NCBI GenBank assembly: GCA_900550105.1
Contig: URQW01000136.1
Location: 1 to 6,031, forward strand
Length of the DNA: 6,031 nucleotides
Reading direction: 5' to 3'
Source of the DNA: an uncultured Pelosinus sp.
GTDB lineage: Bacteria; Bacillota; Negativicutes; UMGS1260
Shown: in pieces, positions 1-5,654 of the stretch
Layout of the letters: each line of letters starts with the position of its first letter
Position numbering within the stretch: the first letter of the stretch is position 1
Translations under genes and position numbers: made by a program
Notes under the pieces: generated by a model
What the model was told of the DNA's origin: nothing
Seen by the model: the letters and a program-made list of their open reading frames with translations, nothing else
Database searches by the model: none

Positions 1-1
1 G

Positions 2-487
2 TTTAGATACTTAGCTGAAGGTAAGCTTGATATTGTATCGACCTTTCTTTTACCGGAAAACAATATGGGGAAATTCGAAAAAGTTTTCTTCTGTAATGAT
101 AAAATGGTCTTTTATGCACCTAACATCAAGACTGCGCATCAGAATATTTCCGTAGAGTCGATGGCGTCATACCCGTTAGTGCAATATTCGCCGCATTATT
201 TGATGAATTCATTTGTGGAAAATTTTTTTCAGATGCATCACTTTTCTCCCATGGTTAGAGCATGGCTGTCAACGCCTTATGCCATTATGAATTATTGTGA
301 ACAAAATGAAATGGGAGCCCTTTTATCCGAGCGATTATTGAATGCCATGGGGATTTTTAATGGTTATTATGAATTGGCAGAGCCGTTTAATCTGCAATGT
401 TATTTATTGTATAAAAAGAATAACCCTAAACATAAGGCAATTAAAGTATTTATCGATTATATTCTAGACTTTTACAAAGTAAAGTAA
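2..487 (+). CDS. LysR-type transcriptional regulator, C-terminal effector-binding part (5' end outside window)
   Basis: The reading frame is open from base 2 to a TAA at 487, about 161 residues, with no start needed inside the window. The ATG at 65 is internal, because the 21 codons before it read as normal protein (LAEGKLDIVSTF). The pattern 'GKLDIV', then a strand-like FFCNDKMVFYAP, later ALLSERLL and a C-terminal aromatic-rich FIDYILDFYK helix matches the second half of the periplasmic-binding-protein-like effector domain of LysR regulators. The N-terminal winged-helix DNA-binding domain (about the first 60 residues of a usual 290-300) would lie left of the window. LysR proteins bind DNA as tetramers and respond to a small ligand. 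Neither ligand nor target can be read here. It converges with the hydrolase gene on the other strand, so it is not clearly its divergent regulator. Family call is moderately sure; no specific member is recognised. Confidence 0.78.
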   Translation, partial: FRYLAEGKLDIVSTFLLPENNMGKFEKVFFCNDKMVFYAPNIKTAHQNISVESMASYPLVQYSPHYLMNSFVENFFQMHHFSPMVRAWLSTPYAIMNYCEQNEMGALLSERLLNAMGIFNGYYELAEPFNLQCYLLYKKNNPKHKAIKVFIDYILDFYKVK

Positions 488-534
488 GACTCACTAGCAA
501 AAAAATCAGGCCAGTAAAGGTCTGCTGAACGCGC

Positions 535-575
535 AAAACGGCAAGGCCGGAATTCTCCAAAGCCTTGCCGTTTTT
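535..575 (+). terminator. Intrinsic terminator of the LysR-type gene
   Basis: A perfect 13-bp stem (AAAACGGCAAGGC at 535-547 pairing with GCCTTGCCGTTTT at 562-574) has a 14-nt loop and runs into five T residues (571-575), 47 bases after the LysR stop codon. On the opposite strand the same stem ends in four T, so it may also stop transcripts arriving from the convergent hydrolase gene, which has no other visible terminator. Confidence 0.88.
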
Positions 576-789
576 GTATATAGTTGGTGCACCAGAGAGA
601 CTCGCCCGCCTCGCACAACGCGGTCTAGAAAGTATGATTTTTTTCTATTTGCTCTCTACCTTTTTACTGAAGTTTAATAAAATCAGCATTTTCCCATTTG
701 TCATTTTCTCTATTTTACCTATCTGCCAATTTCTAATTTTAGGAACCATGGGCATCTAAGCTTCGCTGTTTGTCCATTCGCTCCTGTAT
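576..789. other. Non-coding spacer between convergent genes, with a GC-richer patch of unknown nature
   Basis: No credible gene is seen. A 64-codon open frame (565-759) starts inside the terminator arm and encodes low-complexity hydrophobic sequence without a ribosome binding site. The left part holds a 10-bp palindrome TGGTGCACCA (585-594) followed by a GC-rich stretch to about 629. Read on the minus strand, its end (GAGTCTCTCTGGTGCACCA) resembles the 3' end of a tRNA (T-arm 3' strand, acceptor, CCA), but no complete cloverleaf can be drawn. The rest (about 630-760) is A/T-rich with strong strand asymmetry. It could be an intergenic repeat or the decayed end of an inserted sequence. Confidence 0.45.
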
Positions 790-1401
790 TTATTTTTCCG
801 CTACGAGATCCGCCAAAATTTGTTCGATTCTCGCCCATGCTTTATCTGCCGATTCTTTATGGTAGCTTTTAGAAAACGGATTAGCAAAACCATGCTGACC
901 AGCTAGCTTTTCCGCTTGAACATTTTTGATGGTGCGTAAACATACAAGCAGATCATCAACAACAAATGATTTCTCTATTTCAGGAAAAAATAATACCATA
1001 TCACATTTAGGCTGCACTCTAAGATAATCACGAATTCTCGAACCATAAAAAGCAATACAGAAATCGCACAAACCCGTTTGCGCTGCCAGCCATGCAAGCG
1101 TTGCACCAATGCTATAGCCTAACACATATACATTTTTATAATAAGGCCTAACACTAATAAGAACCCTATTTACTTCTTTAAATGCCTCTTCAAAACCAAT
1201 ACTGCTCATAAAGTAATTATATGCTGCCTGCTCTTCCTCAGCAGCATATGCTTCTCTACCATTAAGAAGATTAGGTGCAATAGTATCAACCCCATAACTT
1301 TGCAGCTTTTCACATACATCAATTATATGTTTATTGACTCCGTAAACTTCATGGAGAACAACAATTATGGTATCCTCAGTATTATGATTATGACTTTTCA
1401 T
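790..1401 (-). CDS. Dienelactone hydrolase family alpha/beta hydrolase
   Basis: The 203-residue protein is a little shorter than classical dienelactone hydrolase (about 235). Near the N-terminus is HEVYGVN (17-23), the family's 'HE-x-x-G-x-N' oxyanion/glutamate motif. The nucleophile elbow is GYSIGA (95-100) with Ser97 where classical enzymes have Cys, and GQHGFANPF (168-176) supplies the catalytic His170 in the diagnostic HGF motif. The segment that normally carries the acid (pattern GExDxxV) reads PEIEKSFV (140-147), so the expected Asp appears replaced by Lys144 with Glu143 next to it. This alignment was made by eye. There is no signal peptide, so it is probably cytoplasmic. The family cleaves esters or lactones; the substrate here is unknown. 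The ATG at 1401 follows an AGGGAG about 12 nt upstream, a rather long spacing. It looks monocistronic, with cysK terminators upstream and a convergent gene downstream. Confidence 0.85.
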   Translation of the reverse strand: MKSHNHNTEDTIIVVLHEVYGVNKHIIDVCEKLQSYGVDTIAPNLLNGREAYAAEEEQAAYNYFMSSIGFEEAFKEVNRVLISVRPYYKNVYVLGYSIGATLAWLAAQTGLCDFCIAFYGSRIRDYLRVQPKCDMVLFFPEIEKSFVVDDLLVCLRTIKNVQAEKLAGQHGFANPFSKSYHKESADKAWARIEQILADLVAEK

Positions 1402-1462
1402 AACTATATAAAGCTCCCTTATCTTTTTGAAAACTATCTTTAAAATGCTGTTTCATTTTTGT

Positions 1463-1490
1463 CTTATATTGCAAGGAGAAGCACTGTAAA
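1463..1490 (-). promoter_or_regulatory. Candidate proximal promoter of the hydrolase gene
   Basis: On the minus strand TTTACA (1485-1490), a 16-nt spacer and TATAAG (1463-1468) give a plausible but not ideal housekeeping promoter, about 60 bases upstream of the hydrolase start. It is one of two candidates; see the extended -10 element at 1516-1524. Confidence 0.4.
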
Positions 1491-1515
1491 AAAAACGCCC
1501 CAACTACATAATTAA

Positions 1516-1524
1516 ATTATATCA
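1516..1524 (-). promoter_or_regulatory. Candidate distal extended -10 promoter of the hydrolase gene
   Basis: The minus strand reads TGATATAAT, a perfect -10 hexamer (1516-1521) with the TGn extension (1522-1524). No good -35 is present 17 nt upstream, which extended -10 promoters tolerate. Transcription would give a leader of roughly 110 nt before the hydrolase ATG. The remaining A/T-rich DNA from 1525 to 1612 shows nothing else I can name. Confidence 0.42.
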
Positions 1525-1612
1525 TTAGAAATATAAGAATAAAGGCTGCTTAATTCGGCACTAATGAGAAAAAGTATGATCCTCACATTGATATCAACTT
1601 GGGCAGCAAAGA

Positions 1613-1641
1613 TAAAAAAACTCCAAGGATTTTCCTTGGAG
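1613..1641 (-). terminator. Second terminator downstream of cysK
   Basis: On the minus strand CTCCAAGGA and TCCTTGGAG form a perfect 9-bp stem (1621-1629 with 1633-1641) around a 3-nt loop, followed by seven consecutive T. It lies about 45 bases beyond the first cysK terminator and is the stronger of the two by its T-tract. It insulates the hydrolase gene from cysK read-through. Confidence 0.88.
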
Positions 1642-1684
1642 CCGTCGAGGTATCTATGTTCCACATTATGCAAATCATGTTTTT

Positions 1685-1717
1685 AGAAAACCGCGCCTCA
1701 AAAAGCAAGGCGCGGTT
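1685..1717 (-). terminator. First terminator downstream of cysK
   Basis: On the minus strand AACCGCGCCT and AGGCGCGGTT form a perfect 10-bp GC-rich stem (1689-1698 with 1708-1717) with a 9-nt loop and a short TTTT tail. It starts 35 bases after the cysK stop. The short T-tract may make it leaky, which could explain the second terminator. Confidence 0.8.
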
Positions 1718-1752
1718 AAAATTAAAACTATTAAAATTCACTGAATCATAGC

Positions 1753-2694
1753 TTATAAAGTTTCGGTACCAAACAGCGGCGTTGACAAGTAGCGTTCGCC
1801 CGTATCTGGCAACAAAACTACAATCGTTTTGCCGCGATTGGCTTCTTCTTTTGCCAACTGGGTTGCCGCAAAGAGAGCGGCGGCGCTAGAAATTCCAACA
1901 AGAACGCCTTCCGTCTTAGCAAGGTCACGCGCTGCCTGGAAAGCCTCTTCCGTTTTAATCGGAACAATTTGATCTACGATCTTGAGGTTCATTACACTCG
2001 GCACAAAGCCAGCGCCAATACCTTGAATTTTATGCGGCCCCGGTTTATTACCTGCTAATACTTGGCTGTCAAAAGGTTCTACGGCAACAACTTTAATCTG
2101 GGGATTCTGTTCTTTTAATACTTCGCCTACACCGGTGATCGTACCACCCGTACCAACACCAGCCACGAAAAAGTCTAACTGACCATCTGTATCAGCTAAA
2201 ATTTCTTTGCCTGTCGTTTTGCGGTGAATTTCTGGATTTGCCGGATTTTCAAACTGTTGCGGAATATAGGAGCCTTCAATGGATTCACCCAATTCCAAAG
2301 CTTTATTAATAGCGCCTTTCATGCCTTCTGCGCCGGGAGTTAAAACAAGCTGCGCGCCTAATGCTTTTAACAAGTTGCGCCGTTCCACACTCATTGTATC
2401 AGGCATAGTTAAAATCACTTTATACCCTTTTGCCGCACCCACGAAGGCCAAACCAATTCCGGTGTTGCCGCTAGTCGGTTCTACAATCGTCGCGCCTGGT
2501 TTTAATTTGCCGCTTTGTTCCGCTGTTTCAATCATGGCTAAAGCGATGCGGTCTTTCACGCTGCTTAGCGGATTAAAGTATTCCAATTTAGCTAGAATCC
2601 GTCCAGCAAGACCTTTTTCAGCGCCATAATTTTTCAATTCTAATAAGGGCGTATTCCCAATCAGTTCTGTAATATTCTGAGCAATTTTTGACAT
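1753..2694 (-). CDS. cysK: Cysteine synthase (O-acetylserine sulfhydrylase), PLP enzyme
   Basis: It converts O-acetyl-L-serine and sulfide to L-cysteine and acetate in the cytoplasm. The 313-residue protein has the normal length for CysK and carries the fold-type II PLP hallmarks. These are NPLSSVKDR (41-49) with the PLP-binding Lys47, the substrate loop PTSGNTG (73-79), the phosphate-binding GTGGT (181-185), GIGAGFVP, and PDTGERYLST near the C-terminus. The usual GISSGAA reads GISSAAA, a conservative change. The open frame can be extended to a TTG at 2703, but that TTG lies directly behind AGGAGG. The ATG at 2694 sits 9 nt from AGGAGG and gives the family-typical start MSKIAQNITELIGNTP, so it was chosen. 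It has its own strong promoter (2871-2899) with a terminator-like hairpin in the leader and two terminators behind. CysK versus CysM is decided by overall sequence character. Confidence 0.96.
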   Translation of the reverse strand: MSKIAQNITELIGNTPLLELKNYGAEKGLAGRILAKLEYFNPLSSVKDRIALAMIETAEQSGKLKPGATIVEPTSGNTGIGLAFVGAAKGYKVILTMPDTMSVERRNLLKALGAQLVLTPGAEGMKGAINKALELGESIEGSYIPQQFENPANPEIHRKTTGKEILADTDGQLDFFVAGVGTGGTITGVGEVLKEQNPQIKVVAVEPFDSQVLAGNKPGPHKIQGIGAGFVPSVMNLKIVDQIVPIKTEEAFQAARDLAKTEGVLVGISSAAALFAATQLAKEEANRGKTIVVLLPDTGERYLSTPLFGTETL

Positions 2695-2772
2695 AAGAAA
2701 CAACCTCCTAAAATTTAAACTTTACATTTCATGAGTTTACATAAGAAAAACAGCTTGCGATCAACGGCTTTC

Positions 2773-2830
2773 ATAATAAATAAAAGGCTAAGGATAGACC
2801 TACTCATCAAGTAGATAATTCCTTAGCCTT
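2773..2830 (-). terminator. Terminator-like hairpin between the cysK promoter and cysK (operon terminator or leader attenuator)
   Basis: A perfect 11-bp stem (AAGGCTAAGGA with TCCTTAGCCTT, 2784-2794 and 2820-2830) is topped, after a 5x5 internal loop, by a 5-bp stem (2800-2804 with 2810-2814). On the minus strand it is followed by TTTTATTTATT. It lies downstream of the strong promoter at 2871-2899 and about 80 bases upstream of the cysK ATG. It can therefore end the rmuC operon transcript and also interrupt the cysK transcript. No S-box or T-box consensus (such as the T-box GGGTGGTACCGCG) was seen. A weak competing pairing exists just upstream (TAGC at 2845-2848 with GCTA inside the stem arm). 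Confidence 0.72.
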
Positions 2831-2870
2831 CAGTCTTCTGATCAGCTATTCTTATTATGTATTTTTACTT

Positions 2871-2899
2871 ATCATACTATGAAACAATCGCTTTGTCAA
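2871..2899 (-). promoter_or_regulatory. Strong housekeeping promoter for cysK
   Basis: On the minus strand a consensus TTGACA (2894-2899), exactly 17 nt and TATGAT (2871-2876). The -35 box begins directly after the stop codon of the second yezD-like gene. Predicted transcription start is near 2864, giving a leader of about 170 nt before the cysK ATG. Confidence 0.82.
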
Positions 2900-3082
2900 T
2901 TAAATTCCATCGCCATAAAGGTTTTCCCAGGAAGCATAGCGTTGCTTTTCTGTCCGTTCTACCTGCACAACCTTGCCAGCCTTTACGACAATTACAATCT
3001 GTCCGAACTGCATACTCGCTACAGCCTCGCAAATTTTCTCCCTAAGCTTCTCATTGCGTACCTTTGGTTTTACTTCTTTCAT
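2900..3082 (-). CDS. YezD family (DUF2292) small protein, second copy
   Basis: The 60-residue protein has a helical N-terminus (residues 8-22) followed by FGQIVIVVKAGKVVQVERTEKQRY (26-49). This is the two-strand DUF2292/YezD signature of 'FGs-v-I-V-x-x-G-k-V-v-Q-i-e-x-x-E-K-x-R'. It is a paralogue of the gene just upstream, with the same order of motifs but low identity. The ATG at 3082 has AAGGAGG nine bases upstream; that ribosome binding site contains the stop codon of the previous gene, suggesting translational coupling. Molecular function is not established. The family is often discussed with sulfur metabolism, and cysK follows here, but that link is inference. The tail after residue 50 (SWENLYGDGI) is absent from the first copy. 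Confidence 0.83.
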   Translation of the reverse strand: MKEVKPKVRNEKLREKICEAVASMQFGQIVIVVKAGKVVQVERTEKQRYASWENLYGDGI

Positions 3083-3096
3083 ATTACTGCCCCTCC

Positions 3097-3282
3097 TTAG
3101 GAGTGTAAGCGGATCTTATCTAGTTTATCCATTTGAATTACACGGCCATCCTGTACAATCAACGTCAGCGAGCCAAATTCAATATCTTCAATGGCCGCTT
3201 CAATCCGATCTAAAGATTCTTCTGATAAAGCCGTACTTTTTATATCGCTGGCGACCGCTTTCGTCTCTTTTCGTTTAGCCAT
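3097..3282 (-). CDS. YezD family (DUF2292) small protein, first copy
   Basis: This 61-residue protein has a basic start (MAKRKETK), a helix SLDRIEAAIEDIE and then FGSLTLIVQDGRVIQMDKLDKIRL (36-59). That is the DUF2292/YezD core, with FGS, a DGRV turn and the closing DKIR. The ATG at 3282 overlaps the end of rmuC by 8 nt (ATGGCTAA shared). It has an AGGAG seven bases upstream, so it belongs to the rmuC transcript. Its stop TAA forms part of the Shine-Dalgarno of the next, paralogous gene 14 nt away. No function can be read from the sequence. The predicted compact helix-strand-strand fold suggests a small binding or regulatory protein, which is inference. Confidence 0.85.
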   Translation of the reverse strand: MAKRKETKAVASDIKSTALSEESLDRIEAAIEDIEFGSLTLIVQDGRVIQMDKLDKIRLHS

Positions 3283-4618
3283 GGTTTCTCTCCTCTACTT
3301 TGGGCGCCTCATCTAATCCTAGTAATAATTCGCCGTCTCTCGTATCAAGTTCCTCTATTTTACTGAGTTTACGATTAATCAGTTCCGAGCGGCTCTTGAC
3401 ATTTTCCACGGTTGTCTGCGCCTCATTTAACTTCTTTAGCGATTTATTCAACAAATCATTGAAGATTCCGTACTGAGACTTAATCGCCCTTAGCAGCTTC
3501 CAGACCTCGCTCGATTTTTTCTCTATCGCTAGAGTAGCAAAACCTAAACGCAAACTGTTTAAAAGCGCCGTCAAAGTAGTCGGACCAGCCAGCATTACCC
3601 GATAATGGGTTTGGCAGTATTCTGCAAGCCCGGGGCGACGCAAGACCTCCGCATAAAGCCCTTCCGTTGGCAAAAACATAATTGCAAAATCCGTCGTATC
3701 TGGTGGCGAAACGTACTTGTCATGGATCGTCTTAGCATCAAGCTTTACACGATTTTCCAACGCTTTGGCGGCTTCTTCCACAGCAACTGCATCCGCTCTT
3801 TCTGAGGCCTCCACCAGCTTTAAATAATCTTCTTGGCTAAATTTAGCATCAATGGGCAGCCAGATAGCTTCATCACCGTCAGCTTTACCAGGAAGTTTAA
3901 GGGCAAACTCCACACGAGCATCACTATTTTTCTTCGTTGCCACATTTTTAGCATACTGCTCGGCGGACATAGTCTGTTCCAATAAATTGCCTAGTTGTAC
4001 CTCGCCCCAAGTTCCTCGAGCCTTTACATTATTCAATACTCGGCTTAAATCATTGACACCACTGGCTAAAGACTGCATTTCCCCCATGCTTTTATAAAGA
4101 AGCTGCAATTGATCGCCAACTTGTTTAAACGAAGCATCAAGTCGGGTTGCTAAAGTAGCTTGTAGCTTTTCATCCACAGTCTGACGCATCAAATCCAGCT
4201 TTTGCTCGTTGGAATTTTGTAATTCCTTCATCTGTATTTCTAAAGTCGAGCGAATTCGCTCCTGCTGCTCATAATTTGTTTTAAGCAGTTCATTCATTCC
4301 TCCGACAACACGTTCCATCTGCCGTGACTGACTCTCAGCAATACCAGATAGCTGCGCACTCATTAGAGTGCTAATCCGCTCAAAATTACTGCCAACTTCT
4401 TCACGCAGGCCCTTATGCTGAGCTTCCCGCTCCTGCCGCAACAGAACTTTCTCATCATTTTCCAGCTTACTATAAGTCTCAAACCGCATGGCTAATTCTT
4501 GAAGTCGTTGCTGCATCTGTCGCTGCGCTCGGCTCGAACCGCTTGTCATGACGAGAAAAATAAGAAATAGTAAGAGAAGCAAGTTGGCCCCTAACAGCCC
4601 TAGTATCATTGTATCCAT
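3275..4618 (-). CDS. rmuC: RmuC family DNA recombination protein
   Basis: RmuC proteins limit DNA inversion between short inverted repeats (shown for E. coli) and have a nuclease-like core; the biochemical activity is not settled. About 447 residues, normal for the family. An N-terminal membrane anchor (about residues 4-24, MILGLLGANLLLLLFLIFLV) is followed by a long coiled coil rich in Glu, Gln and Lys (about 30-190). The RmuC domain then starts with KARGTWGEVQLGNLLEQ (about 199-215), includes the PD-(D/E)XK-like WLPIDAKF (253-260), and later FLPTEGLYAEVLRRPGL and AGPTTLTALLNSLRLGF. The frame reaches a GTG at 4630 (four residues longer), but that GTG is only 2 nt from AAAGGAG. The ATG at 4618 has a GGTGA at 8 nt and AAAGGAG at 14 nt, so the start is uncertain between the two. 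It is first gene of an operon with two yezD-like genes; the stop overlaps the next start. Confidence 0.94.
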   Translation of the reverse strand: MDTMILGLLGANLLLLLFLIFLVMTSGSSRAQRQMQQRLQELAMRFETYSKLENDEKVLLRQEREAQHKGLREEVGSNFERISTLMSAQLSGIAESQSRQMERVVGGMNELLKTNYEQQERIRSTLEIQMKELQNSNEQKLDLMRQTVDEKLQATLATRLDASFKQVGDQLQLLYKSMGEMQSLASGVNDLSRVLNNVKARGTWGEVQLGNLLEQTMSAEQYAKNVATKKNSDARVEFALKLPGKADGDEAIWLPIDAKFSQEDYLKLVEASERADAVAVEEAAKALENRVKLDAKTIHDKYVSPPDTTDFAIMFLPTEGLYAEVLRRPGLAEYCQTHYRVMLAGPTTLTALLNSLRLGFATLAIEKKSSEVWKLLRAIKSQYGIFNDLLNKSLKKLNEAQTTVENVKSRSELINRKLSKIEELDTRDGELLLGLDEAPKVEERNHG

Positions 4619-4647
4619 TCTGTCTCTCACCGCTCCTTTGTCTACCC

Positions 4648-4653
4648 ATTATA
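4648..4653 (-). promoter_or_regulatory. Candidate -10 box of the rmuC operon promoter
   Basis: The minus strand has a perfect TATAAT about 30 bases upstream of the rmuC start. The -35 position at 17 nt (TTTTCT) is poor and lies in the T-tract of the terC terminator. The -10 call is good; the promoter as a whole is uncertain, and part of rmuC expression could come from terC read-through. Confidence 0.5.
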
Positions 4654-4671
4654 TACTAAAAAAGAGTATAA

Positions 4672-4698
4672 GAAAAGGAGCTCCGCCCTCGGAGCTCC
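4672..4698 (-). terminator. Terminator of terC
   Basis: A perfect 9-bp stem (GGAGCTCCG with CGGAGCTCC, 4677-4685 and 4690-4698) has a 4-nt loop and is followed on the minus strand by TTTTCTT. It starts 30 bases after the terC stop and just before the rmuC -10 box. Confidence 0.87.
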
Positions 4699-4728
4699 CT
4701 AACCTACAGCAATACTTCAACGAAACAA

Positions 4729-5433
4729 TCAGCCTCTTTCGCTAGCAGCTAGCTTCATGCTCTGCGTCTTACGCCAGTAACCAAAGGCAACTACAAAAGC
4801 CGTCAGCCCTACTTTGAGCATAATATGGTAATGCGCTAAAAGTACGCCCACCCGCTTATCGCCTAAAATCATTTCAGCCGCTGCATAGCCAAGAATCGCA
4901 GCACCCACATAAATAATAACTGGGTAGCGGTCCATAAGTTTCATAAGCAGTTGAGATCCAAATACAATCATCGGAATGCTGGCCAGAATGCCGAAAATGA
5001 TTAAGAGATATTTGCCGTGAGGCGCTGCCTGCGCCATTGCAGCCAAGGCCAGCACGTTATCAAGACTCATAATCACATCAGCGATCAGTATAGCTTTAAT
5101 CGCCGCTATAACACCTTGCACTTTTGCCGTGCCTTCTGGTACTTTTTTATCGGTCTTCCCAGCTAAGTGAACCGCAATCCACAGCAAAGCCAAACCGCCT
5201 AAAAACTGGAGATAGGGAATTTCCAGCAAAAAAGAAGCGACAAAAACAAGGAAAATACGGGCAAATATGGCGCCAACACTGCCCCACAAAATAACCTTCT
5301 TGCGTTGTTCCTCTGACAAGTTTTTACTTGCCATAGCAATCAAAACAGCATTATCGCCACCAAGCAACACATCAATTAAAATAATGCCGCCAAGAGCCAG
5401 CAGCCATTCGCTTGAAAAAAACATTACATCCAT
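4729..5433 (-). CDS. TerC/YkoY family integral membrane protein, probable Mn2+ exporter
   Basis: The 234-residue polytopic membrane protein has about seven hydrophobic segments and the two acidic TerC signatures. These are IDVLLGGDNAVLIAMA (20-35, with Asp21 and Asp27-Asn28) in an early helix and IADVIMSLDNVLALAAMAQ (117-135, with Asp119 and Asp125-Asn126) in the middle. These buried acids are thought to bind the metal. A soluble loop KTDKKVPEGT lies between the halves. Bacillus relatives YkoY (MeeY) and YceF (MeeF) protect cells from manganese and help metallate exported enzymes. The yybP-ykoY riboswitch directly upstream supports a manganese role. An ATG at 5439 in the same frame is only 1 nt from AGGAGGA; the ATG at 5433 is at 7 nt and was chosen (MDVMFFSSEW). 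It is monocistronic, bounded by its own promoter/riboswitch and a terminator. Confidence 0.94.
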   Translation of the reverse strand: MDVMFFSSEWLLALGGIILIDVLLGGDNAVLIAMASKNLSEEQRKKVILWGSVGAIFARIFLVFVASFLLEIPYLQFLGGLALLWIAVHLAGKTDKKVPEGTAKVQGVIAAIKAILIADVIMSLDNVLALAAMAQAAPHGKYLLIIFGILASIPMIVFGSQLLMKLMDRYPVIIYVGAAILGYAAAEMILGDKRVGVLLAHYHIMLKVGLTAFVVAFGYWRKTQSMKLAASERG

Positions 5434-5466
5434 AGCCATGTCCTCCTAAAATAAATTTAAACAATA

Positions 5467-5505
5467 CAAAAAGCCAGACTTTTGCCTTACGGCAAAGGTC
5501 TGGCT
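5467..5505 (-). terminator. Expression-platform terminator of the manganese riboswitch
   Basis: On the minus strand a 15-bp stem with one C-A mismatch (5491-5505 with 5472-5486, GTAA loop) ends in TTTTT, 35 bases before the terC start. Its 5' arm contains CCTTTG (5493-5498), which is also the 3' strand of riboswitch helix P1, so aptamer and terminator exclude each other. That predicts read-through when Mn2+ stabilises the aptamer (an ON switch). Confidence 0.9.
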
Positions 5506-5591
5506 AAACATACTCATGTCAGTAAAGCCGGTGGCTAACGCCACGTAATGACGACTTTACTTCAGGTTTCCCTGAAAGCTACTCCCCTTTG
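5493..5591 (-). ncRNA. yybP-ykoY manganese riboswitch aptamer
   Basis: The minus strand carries the class signature: CAAAGGGGAGTAGC near the 5' end (GGGGAGTAGC at 5578-5587) and the closing CCTTTG. P1 is CAAAGG with CCTTTG (5586-5591 with 5493-5498). One branch is TTCAGG-GAAA-CCTGAA (5561-5576), capped by a GNRA tetraloop. The other is the 7-bp AGTAAAG/CTTTACT helix (5555-5561 with 5521-5527), carrying the GTCGTCATTACG internal-loop segment and ending in GTGGC-GTTA-GCCAC (5531-5544). ACATGAG follows as in known members. The class senses Mn2+ and usually controls TerC/YkoY or P-type pumps, as here. Confidence 0.93.
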
Positions 5592-5615
5592 GGGTAATGT
5601 ATTATCTTTATTTAA

Positions 5616-5644
5616 AGTATATACTGGACAAACTAGGTTGTCAA
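5616..5644 (-). promoter_or_regulatory. Strong housekeeping promoter for the riboswitch-terC transcript
   Basis: On the minus strand consensus TTGACA (5639-5644), exactly 17 nt and TATACT (5616-5621). Predicted start is near 5609, about 18 bases before the riboswitch P1 helix, giving a leader of about 175 nt. Confidence 0.88.
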
Positions 5645-5654
5645 TGTCTTTCTC

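Noticed and set aside
508..529. Small 6-bp hairpin (CAGGCC/GGTCTG with one G-U) after the LysR stop
   Set aside because: Too short and without a T-tract; the strong terminator follows directly.
565..759. 64-codon plus-strand open frame with hydrophobic sequence
   Set aside because: It starts inside the 3' arm of the LysR terminator, lacks a ribosome binding site and is a translation of A/T-rich DNA of low complexity; most likely not a gene.
2279..2629. 116-codon plus-strand open frame
   Set aside because: It lies wholly antisense within cysK, whose protein is unmistakable; a shadow frame.
2727..2765. Possible second cysK promoter downstream of the hairpin (TTGATC ... TATGTA)
   Set aside because: Spacing is about 15 nt and the -10 is poor; much weaker than the promoter at 2871-2899, though it cannot be fully excluded.
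2801..2818. Hammerhead-ribozyme-like TGATGAG in the cysK leader hairpin
   Set aside because: The CUGAUGA core is not exact (TTGATGAG) and no matching GAAA strand or cleavage-site helix arrangement is present; it is the loop of a terminator-like hairpin.
2857..3278. Three overlapping plus-strand open frames of 62-101 codons
   Set aside because: They are antisense to the two YezD-family genes, which have proper ribosome binding sites and family motifs.
3605..4097. Plus-strand open frames of 66 and 81 codons
   Set aside because: Both are antisense to the RmuC core domain and have no independent support.
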